Positions 43,993 through 52,751 of a stretch of 64,000 nucleotides of DNA are shown piece by piece. A model generated the notes under the pieces. The model saw only the letters and a list, made by a program, of their open reading frames with translations, did no database searches and had not been told where the DNA came from. The stretch is from NCBI GenBank assembly GCA_014239555.1, contig JAAZYR010000008.1, positions 1 through 64,000 of the forward strand, in the 5' to 3' direction. Origin of the DNA: Acidimicrobiales bacterium. GTDB taxonomy: Bacteria; Actinomycetota; Acidimicrobiia; Acidimicrobiales; Poriferisodalaceae. The position numbers were made by a program, and so were the translations under genes. The first letter of the stretch is position 1. Each line of letters begins with the position of its first letter.

Positions 43993-44499
43993 ATGGATGG
44001 TCTCGATCGCATCTGGGCGAGTTGGCGTCAGGACTACGTGAGTGGTGAGACAGGCGAAATTTCGCGAGCGGCACAGGGCAAATGTGTTCTCTGCTCAGTG
44101 CTAGACCTACGTGCGACCCACCCAGAACAGTTAGTTCACGCCGGAGAGACCGCGGCGGTCATCTTAAACGCCTACCCCTACAACACAGGGCATGTCATGG
44201 TCCTTCCCTATGATCACGTCGCTACCTTCGATGACCTTAAAGCGGACGCGCGGCTAGAGGTGTTTGACCTGGTGATGAGAGCTATCACAGCGATCGAAAA
44301 TGCCTACACTCCCGACGGAGTGAACATGGGAGCCAACCTGGGCAAGGGAGCCGGCGCTGGGATACCTGACCATCTCCATGTACACGTGGTACCTCGCTGG
44401 GATGGTGACACGAACTTCATGACTACCGTTGGCGGCGTTCGGGTTTTGCCTGAATCTCTAGACTCAACACTTGAACGCCTCCGCTCTGCTTTCGTTTGA
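43993..44499 (+). CDS. HIT-family hydrolase (AP4A phosphorylase/Rv2613c-like)
   Basis: 168 residues. The active-site triad motif HLHVHV lies at His127, 129 and 131 (DHLHVHVVPRW), and Cys31/Cys34 (KCVLCSV) resemble the zinc-binding pair of the family. In Mycobacterium tuberculosis the equivalent (Rv2613c) is a diadenosine tetraphosphate phosphorylase and sits next to the PIP synthase, as here. It begins the conserved lipid-synthesis operon. The gene ends 33 nt before the membrane-protein gene. Confidence 0.88.
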   Translation: MDGLDRIWASWRQDYVSGETGEISRAAQGKCVLCSVLDLRATHPEQLVHAGETAAVILNAYPYNTGHVMVLPYDHVATFDDLKADARLEVFDLVMRAITAIENAYTPDGVNMGANLGKGAGAGIPDHLHVHVVPRWDGDTNFMTTVGGVRVLPESLDSTLERLRSAFV

Positions 44500-44532
44500 C
44501 CGCTTACTAAATAGTGACTGGCGACAGGTAGC

Positions 44533-45060
44533 GTGAAACATGTGGACAACCGCGAAGTGCGTGATGAACTCCCCGAAGATCTCGACCGCGGGTTCGTTGG
44601 CGCTTACAAGTTCCCCGATAACAAACGCCGGCGACTAACGGGCGCTCTATATCTGGCGACCGCAATCGTGGTAGGAACCTGGTCAGTTTTGGTGCCTGGC
44701 GAACCCGTGCTTGTGAACACCGGGCTGTTGATTGGATGCGGCGGACTTGGTCTTTTCGGTTTGTACAGCCTCGCAGCAGGGCGCGGATTCAGTCTTGACG
44801 AAAACGCAGCGCTGGTGTCGGCTAACCAGGCGGTTGGTTTCCCTGTTGGCCATGCCAGTGCGCAATTAGGTTGGCGGGGCTTAATGAGCCGTCCTACGTG
44901 GAAGATGCTTGTGTTCTCAGCGGAGGACCCGCCGATCAGCAGGGGACTCGTCTTGGTTGACGCCATCGATGGAACCATCGTCGACGCATACGTAGAGGAC
45001 AACCCAGAAGATTGGATCCGAACAGCGGAATCCGAGGACGACTCAGAAAGTCGTAGCTGA
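44533..45060 (+). CDS. Small membrane protein in PIM operon
   Basis: 175 residues starting at GTG 44533. Two hydrophobic spans are seen (about 37-56 and 58-80), followed by a soluble C-terminus containing SLDENAALVSANQAVGFPVGHASAQLGWRG and VLVDAIDGTIVDAYVEDNPEDW. Position between HIT and pgsA suggests a link to PIM synthesis, but I recognise no family. Its stop overlaps the following gene's ATG. Confidence 0.6.
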   Translation: MKHVDNREVRDELPEDLDRGFVGAYKFPDNKRRRLTGALYLATAIVVGTWSVLVPGEPVLVNTGLLIGCGGLGLFGLYSLAAGRGFSLDENAALVSANQAVGFPVGHASAQLGWRGLMSRPTWKMLVFSAEDPPISRGLVLVDAIDGTIVDAYVEDNPEDWIRTAESEDDSESRS

Positions 45061-45668
45061 TGTTTGACGGAAGCTTTCGCAATGCGGTTGATCGAGTAGT
45101 CGGCCCCCTTGGGCGAGGACTGTCTCGGCTTGGCATAAGTGCCGATTTCCTTACCTGCATTGGACTATTGATGTCAGTTGCAGCTTGCGTGTTTATCGGT
45201 CAAGGTCAACTGCGTTTGGGCCTCACATTTCTAATTCTGACGGCTATCCCAGATCTTTTAGATGGCGCAGTCGCCTCAGCGGCCGGCACTTCCTCAAAAC
45301 GAGGAGCTTTCTTCGACTCCACAGCAGATCGTGTGACCGATGGCTTGTTGTTGTGCGGCATTGGGTGGCATCTGGCTGAAAGTAACGGTGGGAAGATAGT
45401 GCTCCTTCCGATGGCTGTTCTAGCGGTTTCCTCGTTGATCAGCTACGAGAGAGCAAAAGCAGAATTGTTGGGATACCAAGCCAAAGGCGGCTTGATGGAA
45501 CGCGCTGAGAGAATGGTCGTTCTCGGGTTTGGGCTGTGTTTCAAAACCATTCTCGTTCCAGTGTTATGGGTCATGCTTGCCCTGACCTCAGCGACAGCGG
45601 TGCAGAGGTTCTTTAAGGTGTGGCGCCAAGCCAGTCGCGATATTCACTCTTCCAACCGTCAGGACTGA
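45060..45668 (+). CDS. pgsA: Phosphatidylinositol-phosphate synthase (CDP-alcohol phosphatidyltransferase), motif altered
   Basis: 202 residues with five or six membrane spans. CDP-alcohol transferases carry D-x2-D-G-x2-A-R-x8-9-G-x3-D-x3-D. Here D65, D68, G69, A72, G82, D86 and D90 are in place, but the Arg is Ser73. The C-terminal ISYERAKAELLGYQAKGGLMERAERMVVLG resembles mycobacterial PgsA1, which makes phosphatidylinositol phosphate from CDP-diacylglycerol and inositol-1-phosphate at the cytoplasmic membrane. The altered Arg, normally near the CDP pocket, may lower or change activity. The neighbour order supports the family call. Confidence 0.85.
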   Translation: MFDGSFRNAVDRVVGPLGRGLSRLGISADFLTCIGLLMSVAACVFIGQGQLRLGLTFLILTAIPDLLDGAVASAAGTSSKRGAFFDSTADRVTDGLLLCGIGWHLAESNGGKIVLLPMAVLAVSSLISYERAKAELLGYQAKGGLMERAERMVVLGFGLCFKTILVPVLWVMLALTSATAVQRFFKVWRQASRDIHSSNRQD

Positions 45669-45670
45669 TC

Positions 45671-46564
45671 TTGTCGGGCCGAGGTGTCACGACGCTATAC
45701 CGAGTTGGAGCTACCGCCGCACGGGCTCTACCTGGGCCATTAGCCGCGGCAGTGCCGAAGGTGGTTGCGCTTCCCCTCAGCAGGGCCCTTCCCCAAAAGC
45801 GGCGGATGGTCGAGCGTCATATGCGGCGAGCGATGGGTAGCAGCGCGACTACCGACGAAGTCAAACGTGCGGCAAGAAACGCATTTGGTTCATATTGCCG
45901 TTACTGGATTGAATCGTTCCGCCTGCCCGCTACTAAGAAGTCGCGGCTCTCACAAGGTATAGAAGTTCCCGATTACCAATACGTCGAACAGGCATTGCAG
46001 CGCGGCAAGGGCGCCATCCTTGCCCTTCCGCACTTAGGGGGCTGGGAATGGGCCGGATTTTGGATGGCGACGGTTAACAAACTCCCGATCACTGTCGTCG
46101 TCGAGCCGATTGAACCTCCGCAATTGTTTGAGTGGTTCGCTGGCTTTCGTTCAAAACTGGGAATGAAAGTTGTTCCTATTGGCCCTTCAGTAGGAGCTGA
46201 AATCGCATCCGCCTTGAAACGAAACGAGATTGTTTGTCTCCTCTGTGATCGCGATATTTCTGGAAGCGGCATCGAAGTCGACTTCATGGGAGAACGCACC
46301 ACTCTCCCGGGTGGGCCGGCACTCCTAGCTCTTCGTACCGGAGCCGCAGTTCTGCCAACGGCGGTCTATTTCCAGCCTCGAGGTCAACATATTGGAGTTG
46401 TTCGGCCGCCCCTCGACACGAATCGTCAAGCCACAATCAAAGAAGACGTCAAGCGAGTGACAGCTCACTTAGCCGACGAACTAGGGCTTCTTATCCAACG
46501 GGCGCCCGAACAATGGCATCTCTTCCAACCTAATTGGCCGAGCGATTTCTCTCGAGAGCTATGA
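45671..46564 (+). CDS. patA: Lysophospholipid/PIM acyltransferase (PatA-like, LpxL family)
   Basis: About 297 residues from TTG 45671, which has AGGA six bases upstream; a GTG at 45620 would overlap pgsA by 49 nt. The family is HtrB/LpxL, whose actinobacterial members acylate PIM (PatA, Rv2611c). The catalytic His-x4-Glu is seen in ALPHLGGWEWAG, and a second conserved patch is CLLCDRDISGSG with VDFMGERTTLPGGPALLALRTGAAVLP. In M. tuberculosis it is next to PgsA1 and PimA, as here. It is probably a peripheral membrane protein. Confidence 0.86.
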   Translation: MSGRGVTTLYRVGATAARALPGPLAAAVPKVVALPLSRALPQKRRMVERHMRRAMGSSATTDEVKRAARNAFGSYCRYWIESFRLPATKKSRLSQGIEVPDYQYVEQALQRGKGAILALPHLGGWEWAGFWMATVNKLPITVVVEPIEPPQLFEWFAGFRSKLGMKVVPIGPSVGAEIASALKRNEIVCLLCDRDISGSGIEVDFMGERTTLPGGPALLALRTGAAVLPTAVYFQPRGQHIGVVRPPLDTNRQATIKEDVKRVTAHLADELGLLIQRAPEQWHLFQPNWPSDFSREL

Positions 46565-46610
46565 AAGTCACTCAACTTCTGGTGGGTCTTTTCACCTCCA
46601 TCACCTAGCT

Positions 46611-47753
46611 TTGGTGCCCGTGAGGATCGGAATTGTCTCGCCCTACAGTCTCACCAGTCCGGGAGGCGTCCAGACTCAAGTTCTCGGATTAGGTAGAGCT
46701 CTGGGTCGCCTTGGGCATCGTGTGCGAATTTTGGGTCCGTGTGATGGAGCTCCTCCTGAAACCGGAGTGACTCCTTTAGGTGCAAGTATCCCAACGTTTG
46801 CTAACGGATCTGTCGCACCGATAGCTCCCGATCTAGCCTGCACTCTTCGGACGATTCGTGCTTTACGCGACGAAGAATTCGATGTCATACATCTCCACGA
46901 ACCGATCTGTCCCGGACCTTGCCAAACGGCACTCTTTCTCCGAAACGCACCGATCGTAGGGACCTGGCACGCTGCTGGAGGCAGCAAGGCCTATCTCACG
47001 CCGGGTGTCCACTGGCTTGCCAGTCGAATGAACGTTCGAGTAGCGGTCTCCAAAGAAGCGAGCGATATGGCGCGTGATGCCCTCGGAGGTGACTACGAAG
47101 TGGTCTTCAACGGCATCGAAATCGAAAGTTTCCACAACTCGCCAGCGAAACGCACCTCAGGTCCGACGATCGCATATTTAGGCCGACACGAACCGCGTAA
47201 AGGATTAGAGGTGCTCCTTCAAGCGGTCGTGTCAATGCCAGAGAAAGTAACGCTGTGGGTTATGTCCGACGGCCCACAAACCGAAGAACTACGTTCACGG
47301 TATGGCTCCGATGAGCGCGTGAAGTGGCTGGGAGCGGTAAGCGATGAAGAGAAAATATCGAGATTGAAGGGGGCCGATGTCTTTTGCGTGCCTTCGCTCC
47401 GAGGCGAGAGCTTCGGAATTGTGCTTCTCGAAGGAATGGCGGCAGGCACCCCGGTCGTAGCAAGTGACCTGCCGGGATACCGCAACGTTGCGAAGGGAGG
47501 CGACGAGGCATATTTGGTCACACCTGGCGATGTTCAAGCGCTGAGTTCAGGGTTGAGACGTGTGCTCGAAGACAAGCAACTAGCAAGTCAACAGTCGCAA
47601 GCAGGGTTGAGCCGAGCAGCAGAGTTCTCGATGGCTCGACTTGCTGAGATTTATGTTGAGTTATATCAACACGCGATCGAAAGCGAACTCAAAGATCCCG
47701 AAAGAGGTGGCTGGCGCGAAGAGTTGAGTCGGATGATCGGCCGCTCGAGATGA
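46611..47753 (+). CDS. pimA: Phosphatidylinositol mannosyltransferase PimA (GT4)
   Basis: 380 residues. The start is VRIGIVSPYSLTSPGGVQTQVLGLGRALGRLGHRV, with the GGVQ loop of PimA that binds PI. The GDP-mannose site is ESFGIVLLEGMAAGTPVVASDLPG, with the EX7E pair, and DVIHLHEP and VVFNGIEIESF fit GT4. PimA transfers the first mannose from GDP-mannose to phosphatidylinositol at the inner face of the membrane, beginning PIM synthesis. Start is TTG 46611 or GTG 46614. Confidence 0.92.
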   Translation: MVPVRIGIVSPYSLTSPGGVQTQVLGLGRALGRLGHRVRILGPCDGAPPETGVTPLGASIPTFANGSVAPIAPDLACTLRTIRALRDEEFDVIHLHEPICPGPCQTALFLRNAPIVGTWHAAGGSKAYLTPGVHWLASRMNVRVAVSKEASDMARDALGGDYEVVFNGIEIESFHNSPAKRTSGPTIAYLGRHEPRKGLEVLLQAVVSMPEKVTLWVMSDGPQTEELRSRYGSDERVKWLGAVSDEEKISRLKGADVFCVPSLRGESFGIVLLEGMAAGTPVVASDLPGYRNVAKGGDEAYLVTPGDVQALSSGLRRVLEDKQLASQQSQAGLSRAAEFSMARLAEIYVELYQHAIESELKDPERGGWREELSRMIGRSR

Positions 47754-47859
47754 ACAGGTCACTGTTTCCACCTGATTGAACGCGTATCAATGCCCCACTG
47801 TTCGGACCCCTACACTGCGACTTCGAACCACTGACCGACATCGGAGATACGGAAAGCAA

Positions 47860-48648
47860 ATGGAGAACTGGAGCGATCAAAACCAACAGCGCGCAGTTCG
47901 ACTCAGCATTCTGTTTTGGTCATCGGTCCTGCTGACGTCTGTATTGATATGCGCAGTTGGACTGGTGTTGTCCGTACCAATTTGGATATCAGTGCCAGCT
48001 GGCTTAGTAACTTTCGGCGCAGTTGCGTGGTCATCTAAAGAAGCAGAACGTCGGCTCATAGCAGGGTGCGGAGAAACCGAAGCAGCGACAGATAGCTACC
48101 CACGGTTGGAAAATCTGGTTGACGCCTTATGTCTGACTACCGGTACCACACCTCCTGAGATTCGCGTCCTTCGATCTCCAGCCCGCAATATTGCTGCTGT
48201 CGGACGCCGGCCCCACAAATCGACGCTCCTCGTCACTACCGGACTTCTTGAGAACACGAGCCGTATAGAACTTGAGGCAGCGCTCGCTAATCGGATCGCT
48301 CAAATAGCGAATCATCGAGTGGCCGTGATCAGCACGACACTCAGTACCTTTTGCTTAGCTCTGGGGTCATCGCGCTTTCGAGTTCAACCTTTTCTCCTAG
48401 TGGACCTCTTAGCGAGGGGTCGACTGACTGCCGATCTTGAGACCATCAACGATTTCTATGGCGACTCGGCAGGAGTAGCGGTTACCCGATATCCACCTGG
48501 GATGATTGAGGCGCTTGAGGTTTTTGAGCAGCAACACCATTTACCCGAGGTCGACCCCATCACCGCACCGCTATGGCTGGTCGACCCATCAAACGCGGGA
48601 GAGCAACCGAGTATTCAAGCTCGGATTGCGTCGCTCCGCGAGATGTGA
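47860..48648 (+). CDS. M48 peptidase-like membrane protein without HEXXH
   Basis: About 262 residues from ATG 47860 (GGAAAG just upstream). It has two membrane spans (about 14-59) and then the HtpX/M48-type architecture: PRLENLVDALCLTTGTTPPEIRVL, NIAAVGRRPHKSTLLVTTGLLE, then RIELEAALANRIAQIANHRV. In true M48 enzymes the last segment reads LEAVLAHELAHIRN; here the two His and the Glu are Asn144, Gln148 and Arg145. So zinc binding and catalysis should be lost while the fold seems kept. A third-ligand region (FYGDSAGVAVTRYPPGMIEAL) still resembles the family. Between pimA and the DUF3048 lipoprotein, so a role in envelope or lipid control is possible but unsupported. Confidence 0.75.
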   Translation: MENWSDQNQQRAVRLSILFWSSVLLTSVLICAVGLVLSVPIWISVPAGLVTFGAVAWSSKEAERRLIAGCGETEAATDSYPRLENLVDALCLTTGTTPPEIRVLRSPARNIAAVGRRPHKSTLLVTTGLLENTSRIELEAALANRIAQIANHRVAVISTTLSTFCLALGSSRFRVQPFLLVDLLARGRLTADLETINDFYGDSAGVAVTRYPPGMIEALEVFEQQHHLPEVDPITAPLWLVDPSNAGEQPSIQARIASLREM

Positions 48649-48658
48649 TTTCGAGACG

Positions 48659-49834
48659 ATGCGACGCGGAATTGCGTTTGGATTCTGCTCGGCGCTACTA
48701 GTCGCGTGTGCCGCTGATTTACGTGACGACGTCAAGGAAGTCACTAACAACTCGGCAGTGACGACATCAGCGGTCGCGACCACCACGACATGGTCTAACC
48801 AGCATCTGAGCGAAGTGGAGGATGATGAAACCCAAACGACAGCCACGACGTCGGTTGACTCATCTCCCACCACCACACGGCTTCAATCCTCAGACAATCG
48901 ACAACAAGCAGCAGAGTTCTGGGCGCCTTATAGAGGGACACCAATACCCGAAGCCACCTTTGCGGCACCGCGTCTGGCCTTGAAGATTGATAATGCGCCG
49001 GCTGCAGTACCCCAACAAGGGATTCAAGAAGCCGACCTCGTTTTCGAAGAACTAGTCGAAGGGGGACTGACGAGGTTTCTAGCGATCTTCCACACACGCG
49101 TCCCAGAGACAGCCGGGCCCGTGCGCTCCGGTCGCTCAACTGATATCCCACTTCTGATGCCATTCGACGGAGCACTATTTGGATGGAGCGGAGCAAACTG
49201 GGCGTTTCGTAAATTGCTTGACTCGGTGGCAGTAACTGACGTCGGGGTGTACCGCAAACCATCTGACTACTGGCGGCGAACAGATCGGGCCACGCCTAGC
49301 GACTTATGGGCGCATAGCGAGAAACTACTTCGACACGCACCCGACGACCTCCCTCCCGCAGAACCAATATGGCCATTTCGCGATCTTGGTCAACCAGTGA
49401 CTTCAGATGCTGAACCCACCGACGGCGTTGATGTCACCTGGGGTTCGACCGACGTGTCGTTTAGATGGGCCGCCGCACTCGGCGGGTGGCAACGATTCCA
49501 GAATGGCGAGCAACACCTAGTCGCAGACGACGAGGGTGATCTAGTCACCCTGGCTCCTGAGAATGTTGTCGTTCAGTTCACCAAGTACGTCCTCAGCAAC
49601 GAAATCGATTCGAATGGCGCACGAATTCCGATTGCTCAGCTAACCGAGGGCGAAGGAAGGGCATGGATACTCACCGATGGCAAAGTCATTGAGGGCCGCT
49701 GGAACAAGCCCAATATCACGGTCCACACGCAATTCACTGATGCCACGGGGAGAGCGGTAGCTATGGCACCCGGATCAACGTGGATTTTGCTTGTTCCAAG
49801 AGATGCTGCCACTTTGATCAACGAGAACGACTAG
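48659..49834 (+). CDS. DUF3048-family lipoprotein
   Basis: About 391 residues from ATG 48659, 10 nt after the M48-like gene. A lipobox is visible: CSALLVACAAD with Cys at about residue 17, so it is a predicted lipoprotein. A Thr/Ser-rich linker (about 20-80) leads to the DUF3048 domain, seen in RLALKIDNAPAAVPQQGIQEADLVFEELVEGGLTRFLAIF and GPVRSGRSTDIPLL and a C-terminal half DUF3048_C with GRWNKPNITVHTQFTD and PGSTWILLVP. Family members (for example YerB) are of unknown function. The Thr-rich linker suits a cell-wall-spanning protein. Confidence 0.88.
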   Translation: MRRGIAFGFCSALLVACAADLRDDVKEVTNNSAVTTSAVATTTTWSNQHLSEVEDDETQTTATTSVDSSPTTTRLQSSDNRQQAAEFWAPYRGTPIPEATFAAPRLALKIDNAPAAVPQQGIQEADLVFEELVEGGLTRFLAIFHTRVPETAGPVRSGRSTDIPLLMPFDGALFGWSGANWAFRKLLDSVAVTDVGVYRKPSDYWRRTDRATPSDLWAHSEKLLRHAPDDLPPAEPIWPFRDLGQPVTSDAEPTDGVDVTWGSTDVSFRWAAALGGWQRFQNGEQHLVADDEGDLVTLAPENVVVQFTKYVLSNEIDSNGARIPIAQLTEGEGRAWILTDGKVIEGRWNKPNITVHTQFTDATGRAVAMAPGSTWILLVPRDAATLINEND

Positions 49835-49878
49835 ATAGACCTGACTTGTTCGGCAACTCGTGGGCTTAGACTGTGAGA

Positions 49879-50781
49879 ATGGCTGAAAGTAACAGCGGTT
49901 CAAACTCTCAAATAGGCACCGTGCGTGTTAAACGAGGATTAGCAGACATGCTTCGGGGCGGCGTGATAATGGATGTGGTTAATCCAGTCGAAGCAAAAAT
50001 TGCAGAGGACGCCGGCGCCGTAGCGGTGATGGCGTTGGAGAGGGTCCCTGCCGACATACGACGCGATGGCGGAGTCGCTCGAATGAGCGACCCTTCGATG
50101 ATCGAAGCGATACAAGAGACAGTCACAATTCCCGTGATGGCTAAAGCTCGGATTGGCCACTTCGCTGAAGCTCAGGTGCTTGAGTCACTTGGAGTCGACT
50201 ACGTCGACGAATCGGAAGTGCTGACCCCAGCCGACGAAGCTCACCACATCGACAAGTGGGCATTTACTGTCCCATTCGTATGCGGCGCTACCAACCTCGG
50301 TGAGGCATTGCGTCGAATTTCCGAAGGTGCATGCCTAATTCGGTCAAAAGGCGAAGCTGGAACGGGGAACATCGTCGAAGCAGTTCGCCACTTGCGGTCA
50401 ATCTTGGGTGATATCCGAAAACTGACCCAAGCCGACGCAGCAGAATTGTTCGACTGGGCGAAACGTCTACAAGCCCCGCTGGGTCTCGTACAAGAGATCG
50501 CTGAGACTGGGACGTTGCCGGTGCCGATGTTTTGCGCCGGTGGCATTGCTACTCCCGCCGATGCCTCTTTGGTGATGCAGCTCGGAGCCCAATCAGTTTT
50601 TGTCGGCTCGGGGATCTTTAAAAGTGAAGACCCGGCACCTCGAGCTAAAGCCATCGTCGAAGCAACCACGCACTACCGGGACCCAGCAATGGTCGCAAAA
50701 GTGAGCCGAGGGTTGGGAGACGCTATGCCTGGTCTAGAAATAGGAGAGCTCGACACCAAGCTCTCCGAACGCGGCTGGTAG
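49879..50781 (+). CDS. pdxS: Pyridoxal 5'-phosphate synthase subunit PdxS
   Basis: 300 residues from ATG 49879. PdxS condenses ribose 5-phosphate, glyceraldehyde 3-phosphate and ammonia into PLP. Asp32 (MDVVNP) and the catalytic Lys89 ([10 protein letters not shown]) are seen, with [14 protein letters not shown] phosphate-binding loop and the second phosphate site [12 protein letters not shown]. Length and motifs fit closely. It is followed by its glutaminase, pdxT, nine bases later. Confidence 0.95.
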   Translation: MAESNSGSNSQIGTVRVKRGLADMLRGGVIMDVVNPVEAKIAEDAGAVAVMALERVPADIRRDGGVARMSDPSMIEAIQETVTIPVMAKARIGHFAEAQVLESLGVDYVDESEVLTPADEAHHIDKWAFTVPFVCGATNLGEALRRISEGACLIRSKGEAGTGNIVEAVRHLRSILGDIRKLTQADAAELFDWAKRLQAPLGLVQEIAETGTLPVPMFCAGGIATPADASLVMQLGAQSVFVGSGIFKSEDPAPRAKAIVEATTHYRDPAMVAKVSRGLGDAMPGLEIGELDTKLSERGW

Positions 50782-50790
50782 ACGGCTAAG

Positions 50791-51378
50791 TTGTCGCCGC
50801 TCGTCGGGGTTCTGGCCTTACAAGGCGCCTCAGGAGAGCACACTGACGCACTACAAAAGTTAGGGGTGCGCGCTCTAGAAGTCCGGATGCCAGAAGACCT
50901 TAAGACCATTGACGCCATAATTCTGCCAGGTGGCGAATCAACAACTATTTCCATGCTCTTGGAATCGAGCGGAACCTTTGAGCCCTTAAAAGAACGTCTT
51001 TCTCAAGGCCTACCCGCCTTTGGTACGTGCGCGGGGATGATCATGCTGTCCAACAAAGTCTTAGATGGCCGCACTGATCAACGAAGTTTCGACCGGATAG
51101 ACATTTCAGTACGCCGCAACGCCTTTGGGCGTCAGATCGCGAGTTTCGAAACGGAAATCGATGTGCACGGACTAGGGGAGCCCTTTCCGGGTGTGTTTAT
51201 TCGCGCCCCAGGCGTAGAGACAGTCGGTCCTGAAGTTGAGGTTCTCGCAACGGTCACACTTGACGACCAGAGCGAAATGCCGGTCCTTTGTCGCCAAAAC
51301 AACATCTTGGTTTCGAGCTTCCATCCGGAACTAACCGAGGACCTTCGTCTCCATCAAATGTTTCTGAGCGAGGTATAG
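50791..51378 (+). CDS. pdxT: Pyridoxal 5'-phosphate synthase glutaminase PdxT
   Basis: 195 residues from TTG 50791. The class I glutaminase triad is visible: Cys80 (FGTCAGMI), His178 and Glu180 (SFHPELTED). LPGGESTTISMLLESSG carries the glutamine contacts. It supplies ammonia to PdxS. TTG is preceded only by a weak site, so translational coupling with pdxS is likely. Confidence 0.95.
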   Translation: MSPLVGVLALQGASGEHTDALQKLGVRALEVRMPEDLKTIDAIILPGGESTTISMLLESSGTFEPLKERLSQGLPAFGTCAGMIMLSNKVLDGRTDQRSFDRIDISVRRNAFGRQIASFETEIDVHGLGEPFPGVFIRAPGVETVGPEVEVLATVTLDDQSEMPVLCRQNNILVSSFHPELTEDLRLHQMFLSEV

Positions 51379-51449
51379 GAGCGACATCTCGACGCCGTTC
51401 ATAGATACGAACGTTCGCATCATGCACTCTCGGTGGCAGAATATGTCCC

Positions 51450-51454
51450 GGAGG
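51450..51454 (+). promoter_or_regulatory. Ribosome-binding site for yebC
   Basis: GGAGG with a 7-nt spacer to GTG 51462 decides the GTG start of YebC. In the 80 nt before it lies CGTTC-N8-GAACGTTCG (51396-51417), an inverted repeat that might be a regulatory site. Confidence 0.7.
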
Positions 51455-51461
51455 TATCTAA

Positions 51462-52214
51462 GTGTCCGGGCATTCCAAATGGGCGACCATCAAACACAAA
51501 AAAGGTGCTGCTGACAAAGCTCGAGGCAAGCTCTTCGCGAAGCTCATCCGTCAGGTTGAAGTAGCAGCTCGCGAAGGCGGAGGTGATCTAGATTCGAACG
51601 CCAACCTTCGCACGATGTACCAGAAGGCACGAGACAACTCCGTGCCACTTGACACTATCGAACGGGCGATTAAACGTGGGACAGGTGAACTCGAGGGCGT
51701 TAGCTACGAACAAGTCACCTACGAAGGCTACGCGCCACATGGCGTAGCAATGTTCGTTGACGTCTTGACTGACAACCGAAATCGAACAGGGGCAGAGATC
51801 CGCAGCGTCTTCACCCGAGCTGGAGGATCTTTAGCTGAACCAGGCGCTGTTGCATGGCAATTTGAACGCAAAGGTGTGGTGTTGGTGCCAGGCACGCTAG
51901 ATGAGGACGACGTGATGTTGGCCGCGCTGGAAGCCGGTGCCGAAGACGTTGTTGTCGAAGGTGAACTTTGGAGGGTGACAACCGATCCTTCCAACACCAT
52001 TGCGGTTCGAGAGGCGCTTGAAGAATCCGGAATCGAAGTGTCTTCCACTGATCTCATCTATCTACCTCAAAACGTGATCGAGCTTTTTTCAAGTAGCGAC
52101 GCGCGCCAGGTCATGGCCGTAATGGATGCCCTAGACGACCATGATGACGTCCAAGGCGTGTACGCGAACTTTGACGTACCAGACGAAGTTCTTGCGGAGC
52201 TTACGGAAGGCTGA
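51462..52214 (+). CDS. yebC: YebC/PmpR family protein
   Basis: 250 residues from GTG 51462. Typical start SGHSKWATIKHKKGAADKARGKLFAKLIRQ and the LDTIERAIKRGTGELEGV segment are those of the YebC/TACO1 family, implicated as transcription or translation regulators. In many bacteria the gene precedes ruvCAB, as here, and a link to DNA repair or translation of proline-rich peptides has been proposed. It is 36 nt from ruvC. Confidence 0.94.
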   Translation: MSGHSKWATIKHKKGAADKARGKLFAKLIRQVEVAAREGGGDLDSNANLRTMYQKARDNSVPLDTIERAIKRGTGELEGVSYEQVTYEGYAPHGVAMFVDVLTDNRNRTGAEIRSVFTRAGGSLAEPGAVAWQFERKGVVLVPGTLDEDDVMLAALEAGAEDVVVEGELWRVTTDPSNTIAVREALEESGIEVSSTDLIYLPQNVIELFSSSDARQVMAVMDALDDHDDVQGVYANFDVPDEVLAELTEG

Positions 52215-52250
52215 TCGGTACCCCCGGGGTAGTGCGGTAGAATCGAACCT

Positions 52251-52751
52251 GTGTTCGTTCTGGGAATTGATCCTGGCCTATCCCGATGTGGGTATGGCGT
52301 TGTGGAGCAAGTGGGCAATAAGCCCGAAGCTGTAGCTATTGGCGTGATTCGTACGCCTCCCAAAGCAGCGACGGCGCACAGATTGGCTGCTGTACATAGA
52401 GAATTTCAAGAATTAATTGAGGAACATCGCCCAGCGGTTGTAGCTATAGAACGAGTTTTTTTTCAAGTGAACGCGCGAACTGCCATGGGTGTCGCTCAAG
52501 TAAGCGGTCTAGCTATGGCAGCAGGTGCCGCAGCCGGTGCCGAAGTTGTCGAATACACCCCAAACCAAGTAAAAGAAGCTGTCGCAGGTTGGGGAAACGC
52601 GACCAAAGAACAGATGCAGCGTATGGTGCAATCTCTGCTCTCTTTACCTGATCTTCCAACGCCTCCAGACGCAGCTGACGCGGCCGCTGTCGCACTTTGT
52701 CACCTCGCTCACGCGTCAACTCGCCGGCTCGAAAAGGTTTTTAAGGTCTGA
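52251..52751 (+). CDS. ruvC: Holliday junction resolvase RuvC
   Basis: 166 residues from GTG 52251. RuvC cuts Holliday junctions after branch migration. Catalytic acids Asp7 (GIDPG), Glu67 (AIERVFF), Asp139 and Asp142 (PPDAADAAAVALCH) are all there. Length is right. Stop and the ruvA ATG overlap by a base. Confidence 0.94.
   Translation: MFVLGIDPGLSRCGYGVVEQVGNKPEAVAIGVIRTPPKAATAHRLAAVHREFQELIEEHRPAVVAIERVFFQVNARTAMGVAQVSGLAMAAGAAAGAEVVEYTPNQVKEAVAGWGNATKEQMQRMVQSLLSLPDLPTPPDAADAAAVALCHLAHASTRRLEKVFKV

Noticed and set aside
51396..51417. CGTTC-N8-GAACGTTCG before yebC, considered as a LexA (SOS) box for yebC-ruvCAB
   Set aside because: The actinobacterial LexA site needs CGAAC and GTTCG with a 4-nt spacer; here they abut with no spacer, and the outer pair is in the opposite orientation. 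It is only mentioned as an inverted repeat.
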